From Marchantia polymorpha subsp. ruderalis (Eukaryota > Streptophyta > Marchantiopsida > Marchantiales > Marchantiaceae), in NCBI GenBank assembly GCA_037833965.1, contig AP031356.1, positions 14,034,501 to 14,098,500 of the forward strand: 64,000 nucleotides of DNA, given 5' to 3'. Positions 48,607 to 58,746 of this stretch are shown one piece after another. Under the pieces are notes generated by a model. The model searched no databases. It was not told the DNA's origin and saw nothing but the letters and a program-made list of their open reading frames with translations. Made by a program: the position numbers and the translations under genes. Within the stretch, counting starts at the first letter, position 1; every line of letters starts with the position of its first letter.

Positions 48607-50879
48607 CTCGAAGAACTCTGTCTCGTGTTGTGTTCTTGTTTCTGGTGCCGAATACGTTAGTGTCGGTGTGGTGTTCGTTGGTTCATTCTCCGGTGGTCGT
48701 GTCTGTGGTTTATCACTCCCTCACCGCAGGCTCGGAGATGGCGGGGCTCGCGCGCTCGGGCTCGGATGCGCGACTGTGACGAGAATTTCCCCAAGTTCCG
48801 ATCGGGTGGAGGTTGCTGAGGCAGGAGGTCGATCGGTCGATCGGTGCAGTGGCAGCGCGTAGTTGAGAATTCAGTCTGTCCGTGTGTCGGCCGATCGGGG
48901 GTGGCATTCATGGGGGCTCGTCGCTGGTCAGAGTTGATGAGGATTTCGTTTCTTTGAGGGAGAGGAGGTCGAGCTCGGCTCCGGAGCTCTTGCTGCGATT
49001 ATGGACTTCTTTCGTTGACTCTGGCACGTTCATGTTCTTGAGGGAGATCGGTGAAGGCGACCAATGGAAGGAAATGATCGAGTGCCGTGGTAGGACTGCC
49101 AGATTGATGGAGTGATTCGTGAGGCCAGGACGAGAAAGCGGAGTTACCGTATATGAGGAGCACCGCCGACGCGAGGCTCGGTTAGTCGGCGAGGCGCGTC
49201 TCGCTGCCGATGCGATGGAGCCGCCGACGCAGTGCCGGTCCCAGCGCCGCTCGCGTGTGTTGCAGAATCGAGAGTCGTGAGACTCGGCCCCGGTGCATGG
49301 ATTGTGCATGCTGCTGTGTACGGGAATTCGTTCGGCAAATTTCGGATCAAGAGACTCGTCTCTCGATCTTGGTCGTTGAGTTTGCAATTCCGGTGACGTG
49401 GACATATTCTCCTGGCGAATTGTGAAATTCTTTTTTCTGGTACATACCCAGACCTTGAATCACATGTGTTATGATTGGAGGTGACAATTGGTATTACGAT
49501 CGGACCTGAAGCTCGTCTGCATGGATTTGTGAATGGAGCAGTCAAAGTCCAGTTGATGCTTGCTTATATTGTCAAAGCCGCCTACTACACGTCACTTCAC
49601 CGAGCTCTCCCGCTCCTCGAGCTGGGATCTCGTTTGCGCTCTGATCCCCGCCCTGCTCTCAGGTCCCGATCCCATCTCGTCGCACGTCGTCCCCCATTTC
49701 TCTTTAATAATATAATTGCAGACTTGCATTCTTCGTTCACTCTGGGCTTCACACGTTGAACGGGTATGAGACAGCAGCTAGACAGCTCCGTGGCTTTTCG
49801 TTGACAGCACCCTCTACTTCATCGATGCCCTTTATGTGATGTCGACGCGAGTTCAAAGTGAGATTAGAAGTGCTACAGGCTCAATGATCTTGAATGGGTT
49901 GAATTCTTCAGATGAGTGACCTCTCGTGCAATTGAAAACTTCCTTTCAGGAGGCATGTTGAGAGCTTCGTGCTTTCGAACAAACAGTTTTACAGTTACAG
50001 CTTGTTTGAATAGAGAGACCAACGGCTGTTTTGAAAATTTGTTACCTGGCGTTTCCTACAAAGCCAACTGTAGTTTTTAGAATCGGCTCGTTCTTGTCAA
50101 AAACGGTGCTTTCCAAGCGCTATGCATGACGGAATCAAGTATCAAAGTTTCACACTCTTTCTTAATGAGTAGATTCTTTAGTAGATCGGATACTAGTGGG
50201 GTATTCTGACAGCAATTGAGTTCGTACTCTTGCGATTGTTCATTTGTTGCGACTATACCTCAATCGTGACCAAACGAGGTATAAAGTATTGTCTATTCAT
50301 CCAAAAAAAAAAAAAAAAAAAGAGATAAAAAAATTAAAAAAAAAAAAGTATTTTTCTGGAGAGATTGAGAATCTGCACTCGGTCTCATTTATTATGATTT
50401 TTTAGTTGTGAAAATATGTATTTATCATTATTATTATTTTCTATGGAGAATAGTTAGGGTAGATAGGTTTTTTGTATTTGTTATATTCCTTGCCCCTAGT
50501 TACAGTGTGAAGTGGAGTTATGAGGTGGAGTACGGGGCAGCTCGGCGTGGATACACTCTTTGCGACGAGATGAACGAGATGGCGTTGCAGGCGCTGGAGA
50601 TAGAAGGTGGTAGGGGGCGATGCAGTTCGACTCGGGGTCGCGATGCGAGGCGATGTCCCGTGTGTTGTGTTGTTCTGTGCTGTGTTTCATTTCGGCTGGA
50701 GAGTCGTTGCTAGCTGTTTGCTTGTGTTTGGATCCTCTCCAGTCTGGCTTCTTGATGCGCGCCCATGTCTGGGTTGACGTTGATTTCCGGAGTAGTTTTA
50801 CTCCAGTGTGCTGTCGATAGTGCGGCTGGATTTGATCACCGGCGCCTATCTTTGCTTCTCTCATGGTGAGACTGGAGTG
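48607..50879 (+). other. Long 5' leader of the DNMT element
   Basis: About 2.3 kb separates the left repeat from the presumed gag start. About 0.9 kb of it (49441-50350) looks like a separate A-tailed insertion. The remaining 1.35 kb is GC-rich with several unrecognised short open frames (plus 48882-49115 and 49210-49425; minus 48908-49405). Leader introns or an upstream small ORF cannot be excluded. Confidence 0.5.
49441..50350 (+). mobile_element. Probable A-tailed retroposon in the leader
   Basis: The segment ends in an A-rich tail (about 50307-50347) and is bracketed by TTTTTCTGG at 49432-49440 and 50351-50359. Target duplication plus poly-A tail is the signature of LINE-mediated insertion. 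The body has no recognised coding domain, so it may be a SINE-like sequence, a 5'-truncated LINE, or a processed transcript. Confidence 0.55.
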
Positions 50880-52268
50880 ATGACCAGTGGACCAGGAGAG
50901 TCTTCTTGCGGTGATGACAGGTTAGGTTGCCCATACCCATAGTCAGTAGGGCTAGATCAGGTTAGTGCAAGGACGAGGGCAGGTGGAGTTGTGGCAGTGG
51001 TGCCGATTGGTGAGTCAGTCATCACGGAGGAGTTTGGGGGTTCCGTTGAGGACCGTGGAGGATTTACGCGGAGTGGGTTGAGGTATCGGCTACCTCATCC
51101 TAGAGCATCAGTGGTTGTAGAGGCACGGAGTGTGGCAGATAGCGGATCTTTGGGGGTGATATCGTCTAGGGTCCCACACTCGTGGACTGAGGACATGGAC
51201 GGTATGTACGGGGCCATGAAGGGCCCACGGCGGTACTCTGGTGCAGTGGGCACCATTGAGTTGGATGATTTCATCCAGGAGTTTGACACGTGGTGCGATA
51301 TGCAGTTCTTGCATAACCCCACGTTGTTTACACCCTTCTTTGCATGGAAAGGGTTGTTTCAGCATTTGGAGGGGCCTCCCATGGATGACTACCATGAGTT
51401 TGGGAGAGAGTATGCTGTGAAGATTGACGCATGGAGGCGTCATTGGTCTCCAAACTATACGTCGATCACCCAGGGTGGTGTTGGTACCAGTGGAGGTGCG
51501 AGTGGTAGCATCATTGATGGAACTAGTGGAGCAGGTACCACAAGCGGTGCTGTTGGCGTTGCCAGCACGAGTGGAGAGACTACTGGCGTACCTTCGTTCA
51601 GCCCCATTCCTGAGTTCTTCAAGAGGTTGAGGAAGAACTATCAGGGGGTGAGGACGGAGAAGTTGAGGAGTCTCCAGGAGTTTGAGCGGAAGACTGGTGA
51701 GAGTCTTCGGGAGGCATACACTCGTATGCGGCGGTTGATCTCAGTTACTCACGGTGTAACTGAGGCACAGGCGGTCCAGTATTGGTACAGGATACTGGAC
51801 AGAGAGCTACGGCGGAGGGTTCGGGATGCTACTCTCTTGAGCGATGCGTCACCGACATTGGCCTATGTGTTTGCTCTTTCTGAGAAGATTGAGCTTAACA
51901 TAGTGGAGGAGAGAGTGGTGACTTCTTCATTCGCTAGAGACGCAGCCACTACCTCTCGTGTCCCGCAGAGCACGGCACAGTCTAGACCCTTTGGTGGTGG
52001 TAGTGGTGGGGGTCGCGGAGCGCAGACACGACACCAGACAGCCGCTAGAGATACAGGGGCACGTGCACTAGTGCCGTCGTTTGCTGGCCAGCAGCAGGGA
52101 CCAGCATGTTGGACATGTGGAGGGGATCATCGGCGGAGAGATTATCCCCAGGAGGCCGGAGGTCAGAGTTCACAGGCTAGACCCCAGTCTACTCACAGGT
52201 GGTGTGTGACCACTGTGGTCAAGCAGGTCATACTCGAGATCGGTGTTTTGACCTTCATCCAGAGTTGA
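50880..52268 (+). pseudogene. Gag of the DNMT element
   Basis: An ATG at 50880 opens 20 codons (MTSGPGESSCGDD...), then TAG at 50940. The same frame is open from there to TGA at 52266. The next ATG is only at 51195, inside the conserved part, so 50880 is the likelier ancestral start. The body has retrotransposon-gag features (LFQHLEGPPMDDYHEF; LRSLQEFERKTGESLREAY; a Ser/Gly/Thr linker) and a degenerate knuckle CWTCGGDHRRRDYP whose last Cys is Tyr. A second, intact knuckle lies in the overlapping pol frame. Gag would package the RNA into virus-like particles. Confidence 0.8.
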
Positions 52269-54130
52269 CATCTGGTGGTAGAGCTCGTGGTGGTGATGCT
52301 TCTCGAGGTCGAGGTGGCCGTGCTGGTAGAGGTGGTCGAGGTGCCGGTGTAGTTGGACGTCCTGTAGCGAGTGCTACTTCGGCCACAAAGAGCATGATGG
52401 CTGCTCGTATTGAGCAGTTGGAGCAGAGGCTTGATGCTATGGTGAGTTCTGGGGCGAGCACTTCCACCTCTTACGAGGAAGAGGATTTCCCTTATCTAGC
52501 GACTGCAGCACAGGTGGAGGCATCGGTTGCAGTGACTAGAGGTGCAGCTCGAGCTCTAGAGCCACGCGGTGCAACAAGGGAGTTGGATCCTCAGAGGGGT
52601 GAGGATGGGCGTCAGGCCAGACTTCCCCAGTCGTTTTTGCTGTCAGAGGTGGGCAGTACTTCATCCATGAGACCTGTACCACCTAGTGGCCTTAGTGGGA
52701 GGACTGAGACATCTACGTCACGTGTGGTGGACACGGACACACCATCTAGTGCAGTGACGCGGATGGCTAGCTCAGTGATGAGATCTCCATTATTTTCAGC
52801 TATGGAGCTGATGGACTCTGGGATTGACTTGGCTCGGGTTTTTCGTGCAGCAGCCACGTTGTGTGAACGTGGGAGTATCACTGCTACGAGTGCCGAGATA
52901 GGCGAGACTAGTGGTGAGGAGCTATCCTCTACGACTCCATCGAGCGATGAGTCGACATGGCAGGCGGCAGCGGCACGGATGGAGTCCTTGCCAGCCCGAT
53001 CAGCCATTGATCGGGAGAGGGTTGTCCCTGGTGTGTGTATGGTGGACAACCGGAGCGGGGTATTTCGCTTGGTGAGTGCTACAGGGCAGGTGTATGTCCC
53101 AGCCAGAGTGTTGCTGGATTCTGGTGCACAGCCTTTGATGTTGGGCAAGATTGCCTGCATTAGTTTGGGAGTTCGGAGGTCTGAGTTGGAGCCTTGTCCG
53201 TTCCAGATTCAGACATCACTCGGTGGCACCAGCGACAGGTCTTACAGGATGACCAGAGAGTGCATATCAGTGCAGTTGAGGCATGGTCATGCTCAGGATA
53301 GCTCGCAGTTTGGAGTTCGAGCGGTGGTTACATCAGCAGAGTCATATGATGTGCTTGTTGGTGGAGCGGTGTTATATCCGATGGGATTTCGGATGGACTA
53401 TTGGACGGAGACGGCAGCTGATCGCCCTGGTTGGGAGTCCGGTGATGGACGTATGAGTGAGCTGCCTGTGAGGTTCATTTCTCGAGATCGACCTCTTGGA
53501 TCTTCTCTTGCAGTTTTAGCCTCTATTGCGGGTTTCAGTGGAGTGCTCACATGGCCTGATGAGTTGTTGGAGGGGAAAAGGTCAGCCGAGGATACTCCAG
53601 TCTATGAGGAGGTAGAGGAGATGGTGAGTCTCGCAGCGGCAGTGTCATCATCTTTGGATGTTCCACTTTGGGATTCTTGCCACGCATTACAGCAGGAGGC
53701 TGATAGATTGGTGAAGAAGGCTTGGAGTGAGGCCTCTTTACCAGCAGAGGCAGAGCGAGTCTCAGATGGTCGGCTAGTATGTGGTCTTAGCACCCTATCA
53801 CCATTAGTTACTACACCTATCGTATGGGAGTATTCCCCAGAGGGTGTTTGTTTGCTGGATCTTTTTGGAGGAATCAGCACGGGTTTGGCTGCAGTGTTGC
53901 AGTCAGGTATTCTTGTACGTAGATACTTGTACGTGGAGAAGGACGAGACTGCACGTCGGGTTTCTTCACGACATGTTACACAGTTGATGCAGCGTTTTCC
54001 TTTGTTGTTGCCGCGATCAGTTGTTCGAGGATACCAGAAGGCGTTGCCTGCAGACATTTCATTGCTGGGGGCGCCAGACCTCGATCGAGTTGGACATATT
54101 GATTTGGTGATTGCGGGATGGCCATGTTAG
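52181..54130 (+). pseudogene. Pol part 1: zinc knuckle, protease, DNMT N-half
   Basis: This frame is -1 relative to gag and overlaps it by about 88 bp. It begins with a CCHC knuckle (CDHCGQAGHTRDRC), an RGG-rich stretch (about 52270-52360), a linker with a short coiled coil (IEQLEQRLDAM), and an aspartic protease (VLLDSGAQPLMLG, about 53107). The methyltransferase starts near 53845 with motif I (LLDLFGGISTGLAAVLQSG), a VEKDE motif II-like segment and motif IV (DLVIAGWPC). It stops at TAG 54128-54130, directly after the catalytic Pro-Cys, where related enzymes often have Gln. The frame continues unchanged in the next entry. Confidence 0.85.
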
Positions 54131-54805
54131 GGGCACACACGCGCTAGGCATGGAGCATGGTTACATGACCCGAGATCTCGGATGTTTTGGGAGATGCTAC
54201 GAGTGTTACGTCATCTCCAGGAGCAGCAGACACGTTCTCCCGCATACATTCTAGAGAACGTACCATTGTTGGGTGACACTCGGGCCCAGTTGATGGCGAG
54301 TGTCCATGAGGTCAGGGCATGGATTGGATCAGCAGTGTTGTTGGATGCTGCGAGGGTTGGTTCACGTGCTCATCGTGCACGTTTGTGGTGGATCAACCTT
54401 GTACCACGAGAGATATTGCGTCATGCGTATGATTCTGTGCATCGTGATCCTACCCTCACCGTTGACAAGATCTTGGATGTCTCTCGATACTCTCAGGTGG
54501 TGAGAGTGGCGGATAGGTCACCCATGGCATTGGTGAACCACGTAGGTCAGCCTCGGATGGCTTTGCCTACGTTGGTCAGTTATCCGGCATCACATGCATA
54601 TCGTGATGGGGGACCTGGACTACTGTGGGACAGTGTCCTACATCAGTTGGTGGAGCCCAACGCTGATGAGAGAGAGCGTGCGATGGGATTTCTTACTGGT
54701 GTGACCGCGGCTTCTTCAGTTTCAGAGGCATCGCGTCGTCAGGTTTTAGGTCAGGCTATGGACCTGAACTGCTTGACATGGATTGTGAGCTTGGGTTTGG
54801 CCGAG
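53845..54805 (+). other. DNMT3-like cytosine-5 methyltransferase domain
   Basis: Motifs occur in the canonical, unpermuted order: I (LFGGISTGL), II-like (YVEKDE), IV (IAGWPC, catalytic Cys at 54125-54127), VI (YILENVP, about 54245-54265), VIII (VGSRAHRARLWWINL, about 54355-54400) and a C-terminal block with ERERAMGF and RRQVLGQAMDL (about 54670-54765) matching motifs IX/X. AHRAR-x-W-x-N-L and the LGQ-x-x region resemble DNMT3 more than MET1, CMT or bacterial Dcm. SAM-dependent 5mC transfer is predicted. One TAG (54128) breaks the domain. Confidence 0.88.
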
Positions 54806-55042
54806 CAACGCCGTTTGCGTACAGATTTGGTGGTTGTTACACCACTTATTAGCTCATTGCCTACCGGGACGGTAGTGGCAATGGCTGGGGGCGACCTGCG
54901 AGATATTCGTCATACTTGGAGTTCATGGTACGTGACGAGAGGACTTGCGAGAGTAGACGCCCATGCAGTTGGAGATGTTGGTCACGGGGAGGTTGCTACG
55001 GAGGAGGGTACAGAGAACCCTCCTTTGGAGGAGGTGTCATAG
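54131..55042 (+). pseudogene. Pol part 2: DNMT C-half and linker
   Basis: This is the same frame as part 1, following its TAG. It reads GHTRARHG and on through motifs VI, VIII and IX/X, then an acidic linker (VATEEGTENPPLEEVS) to TAG at 55040-55042. The first ATG is at 54182, after the catalytic site, so independent translation would give an inactive C-terminal fragment. Confidence 0.85.
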
Positions 55043-56463
55043 CAACCAGTGACAGTATCGCCTCCCTCTTGTGGCTCCATGGAGGAGGAGTGGGAGCCAT
55101 CGATTGGTTCTCAGATCACCGGAGGAGAGAGGCGACGGTTGATACAATTCCTACGTGAATATAGGTTTTGTTTTGCCTTCAATATGAAGGAGTTGGGTAC
55201 TTTGATTGGACCCGGCAAACGGATAGAGTTGGATAGTGATACGCCAATCTTCCGTCGTCCCTATCGATATAGTGATATGGAAAGGGACTTGATTAAGAGT
55301 CAGACGTTGGAGTTATTGGAGGTTGGGTTAGTAGAGTTGTCGCATGGTGAGTATGCTTCAGCCACTGTTATGCCAGCGAAGAAGGATGTACATGGCAACT
55401 ATACGGATAGGCGGATGTGTGGAGATTACCGTCCTATCAATCGTTAGACGAAGGCCGATAAGTATGCCATGCCTACACCTGAGTAGATCTTCGATGTGGT
55501 AGGACATGCGAAGATTTTTAGTACTTTGGATCTTCGAGCGGGATACCATCAGTTGCCGATTCGGAAGGAGGACAAGGCCAAGACAGCGTTTTGGGGTGTC
55601 AACTCTCACGGCAAGGATTGTTTGTATCAGTGGCGATTCTTACCCTTTGGGTTGAAGAATGCACCTGCCGAGTTCCAGAGAGTGATGGACAGGATTCTAG
55701 CGGGGCTAGATTTCGTCAGATGTTACATTGATGATATCTTGGTGTTTAGCGACACTGTGGAGCAACACCAGATACATTTGCAGATTGTGCTTGAGCGGTT
55801 GAGGGCTCATGGTCTGAGGTTACATCCTGGGAAGTGTAGGTTCTTCTAGGAGAAGGTGGAGTACTTGTGTCATGTGATCTACCCAGGTGGTTTGGGAGTT
55901 CAGCAGGCAAAGGTGGAGGCTATTGCATGCATTCCTCGTCCAGCGGATGTGAGTAGAGTTCGTGCATTCATGGGTTTGGTGAACTATTACCGGAGATATG
56001 TGAAGGGATTCAGTGCTATAGTGAAGCCTTTGAACCAGTTGCTGAAGTCGGATCAGGAGTGGCAATGGGGAGATGAGCAGGAGAGAGCTTTTGTTGAGCT
56101 CAAGGCCAGGTTGGTGGCCGCTCCCATCTTGAGGAGACCTATCAGAGGTCGACCATACCAGTTGCACACTGATTGGAGTATGTTGGGACTTGGAGCGGTG
56201 TTGACGCAGTGTGATGATGAGGGCAAGGAGTTTGTGATTGCGTACGCTAGTCGTTCGAACAATGCAGCAGAGTCGCGGTATAGTTCGTACGAGGGAGAGT
56301 GTTTGGCAGCGGTGTGGGCTGTGGCACACTTCAGGTGTTACTTGTTTGGTACGCAGTTTACCCTTGTTACCGATCATCAACCGCTCAAGTGGTTGATGGA
56401 GTCTGACAAGCTCACAAGGAAGCTTGCACGGTGGGCTCTCATCTTACAGGAGTACGACTTCAG
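55043..56463 (+). pseudogene. Pol part 3: reverse transcriptase and RNase H
   Basis: The RT runs from about 55240 (RRPYRYSDMERDLIKSQTLE) through RMCGDYRPINR, LDLRAGYHQLPI, QWRFLPFGLKNAPAEFQRVM and the catalytic YIDDILVFSD (about 55720-55750), all typical of Ty3/gypsy. Thumb and connection follow (VRAFMGLVNYYRRYVKGFS). RNase H has LHTDWSMLGLGAVL, YEGECLAAVWAV and LVTDHQPLKWL. In-frame TAGs occur at 55445, 55484 and 55847. At about 56463 a one-base deletion shifts the frame: the conserved HRPGVANLDADGLSR continues in the next frame. Confidence 0.92.
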
Positions 56464-58179
56464 GTGGTGCATAGGCCTGGAGTTGCGAACCTGGATGCCG
56501 ACGGTTTGAGTCGGAACCCATGCACTAGCCAGGAGGATGACACTGGAGCTAGGTGGCATGGTGAGGTTGATGAGGAGATGGTGCCCGGTTGGCATGCATC
56601 GGCCTTCATGTGTTGGTTTTGTGGGGCCTCTAGCAGTGAGGACCACTTGACATCTTACTCTAGTTAGAGAGTAGATAGTCAGTCTTCGGATCCTGAGGTT
56701 GAGGATGGTGGTGTGGACCAGCGTGATGTTCACGATGATGCGTTGGTGTTGGAGTTCCTACGGACCAGTATGGTGCCAGGCACAGTGGGTGCCAAGGAGC
56801 GAGATCGTGTTCTCCAGAGGGCGAAGAGATATCGATTGGAGGGAGCACATGTTCTCCGAGTGTGGGAGGACGGTAAGGTACGGGTAGTACCGCATCCAAC
56901 TCAGAGAGCACGCATTGTGAGGCATGCTCATGAGGAGTTGGGACATTTTGGAGTGAAGCGTACGTACAGCTTACTCCCAGGTTAGTATTGGTGGCGTGGT
57001 ATGCATACGCAGGTGCAGCAGTTGGTATCACGTTGCATGGTTTGTGATCGAGTGAGGGCATCGTTCAATGCCCCGACACCAGAGTTACATCCCTTACCTA
57101 TCATGGGATTGGGTAACCGTTGGAGTTTGGACTTTGCTGGACCACTACCTTTGACTACACGACATCATCGGTATGTGTTGGTGATGGTGGAGCATTTCTC
57201 CAAGTGGATTGAGTTGGTGGCATTACCTGACAAGGCGAGTGAGGGAGTAGCATATGCTTTCCTTGACAGGGTGCTTAGTCACTTTGGTGCACCAGCTGAG
57301 GTGTTGACCGATCAGGGGACAGAGTTTCAGGGTGAGTTTCAGGTCTTGTGTGACAAGACGCTGATTGATCACCGGACTACTTCCCGAGATCATCCAGAGG
57401 CGGATGGTTTGGCTGAGCGGATAATACAGACGGTGAAGAGAGCGTTGCGCAAGTATGGCCTACAGAAGGGGCATCTTGGGGACTGGGATATTCAGTTACC
57501 ATGGTTGGCCATGGGATATCGATTCAGTCGTCAAGCATCCTTGGCTTCGTTTTCACCATATTTTCTATTGTACGGCCGAGATCCAGATTTGCCTGCAGCG
57601 ATTCGTCGTGAGTCTAGCGAGGTGGTGAACCTTGATGATCCAGATATGTGGGTGAGAGTGTGTTCTCAACGTGCAGTGCTCTTTCGGAGAGTTATGCCTG
57701 CAGCGTTTGAGAACCTTGCGATTGCTCAGCACCGAGATACGTTGCGGTATGCAACTATTCGAGGAGGAGGTTATCGACCATCGATTCGTAGGTTCCGGGT
57801 GGGAGACTACGTCTATTTACAGCAAACTGCACCGACTACGTTGGATGTGACGGCAGGACGCACTATCCTGCGAGTGCGAGAGGTGTTACCGTCTGGAGTT
57901 CTCATGTTGGAGGGTCGTGACGGTGTCGTTTGGAAGGATCATGTGCGCAATTGTGCGCCATGCCACCTCCCAAACGTGGATGGTACGATGGACCCAAGCT
58001 TGGCGATTGTACGTACCGGCTTGAGGTGCATGTTATGTGGGTCAACTGATCAGGCGGCCCATATGTTGGTGTGTGATAGGTGTTCTAGGGGATGGCACAT
58101 GTCGTGCTTGACTCCACCTATCGATGTTGTTCCTACTGGACGGTGGGTTTGTCCTCGATGTACTTCAGAGGGTAGATGA
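56464..58179 (+). pseudogene. Pol part 4: DDE integrase with PHD finger
   Basis: After the frameshift the frame runs through HRPGVANLDADGLSR, TAG at 56665, the integrase HHCC finger (HAHEELGHFG ... CMVC) interrupted by TAG at 56983, then the catalytic core (SLDFAGPLP; VLTDQGTEFQG; ADGLAERII as D, D, E) and a C-terminal beta domain (FRVGDYVYLQ; VWKDHVRNC). It ends with a PHD finger and a normal stop at 58177. From ATG 57001 the last 392 codons are intact. There is no chromodomain; the PHD takes its place. Confidence 0.9.
58018..58170 (+). other. PHD finger at the integrase C-terminus
   Basis: The spacing C-x2-C, then C-x2-C, H-x2-C, W-x-C-x2-C is visible in LRCMLCGSTDQ, MLVCDRCSRGWHMSCLTPP and GRWVCPRCTSEGR, a canonical Cys4-His-Cys3 PHD. 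PHD fingers usually bind histone H3 tails according to K4 methylation. In this position it could direct integration, as the chromodomain does in chromoviruses. The histone preference cannot be read from sequence alone. Confidence 0.9.
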
Positions 58180-58327
58180 CTTGATCTTCACATGTTATGA
58201 ATTGCAGATAGGCGACTAACGATGAAGCGACATAGCACCCGGCCTACTGGTTCGCGCACCCACGAAGGTGCATAGCATGTAGTTGTAGATAGGGCTACCT
58301 GGGAGTCAAAGGGACCTGACCGCTAGT

Positions 58328-58338
58328 TAGGGGGGCGA
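58328..58338 (+). promoter_or_regulatory. Polypurine-tract-like site
   Basis: AGGGGGGCGAG directly precedes the first A repeat (TGTGATACC...). This is the position and composition expected for a plus-strand primer in a conventional LTR element with U3 beginning at A. Confidence 0.5.
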
Positions 58339-58449
58339 GTTGTGATACCTTTGTGTGTGGACACTCTCGTTCCTTGTGTATGTATGTGTGAGTTGTGAGT
58401 AGAGCATGTCAGCGATGTATGATGTATGGCGATACTGAGTCGCACGACA
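58339..58449 (+). repeat. A repeat, copy 1
   Basis: This 111-bp sequence is repeated without difference, by eye, at 58747-58857. It ends GCACGACA, is followed by GC, and then by TGTCATGG of the second B copy. Confidence 0.92.
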
Positions 58450-58451
58450 GC

Positions 58452-58746
58452 TGTCATGGCTCGAGACGTTGGGTCGATTTGAGTTGAGACTCGTTGAGTT
58501 CGAATTGGAGTCGGGGAACGTTGGGAGTCGGCTAACGTTGGGCCGCGGCAAATGGGCGAGGAACGTTGGATGGAGTCGACACCTTCCGTGGGTTATATTT
58601 GTGGCGAACTCGAAGAACTGACAGTTCTTCGAGTTGAGCCTTTCGCGTAGGGATATGTCAGTCCCGCTAGCTTCGACTCTGATTCTACCTGCGAGTAGTG
58701 AGTTTGGCTCGACTCTCTGTGTACTTGTGTTTCGACACTGATTTTA
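58452..58746 (+). repeat. B repeat, copy 2
   Basis: This 295-bp copy of 48317-48606 has 7 substitutions and a 5-bp TTGAG difference. Its internal palindrome (58609-58633) is perfect here and has one mismatch in copy 1. Confidence 0.92.

Noticed and set aside
53845..55042. A host methyltransferase gene into which a retrotransposon inserted
   Set aside because: The methyltransferase shares one continuous frame with the upstream protease and downstream RT, has no introns or separate start, and lies between the element's matched terminal repeats.
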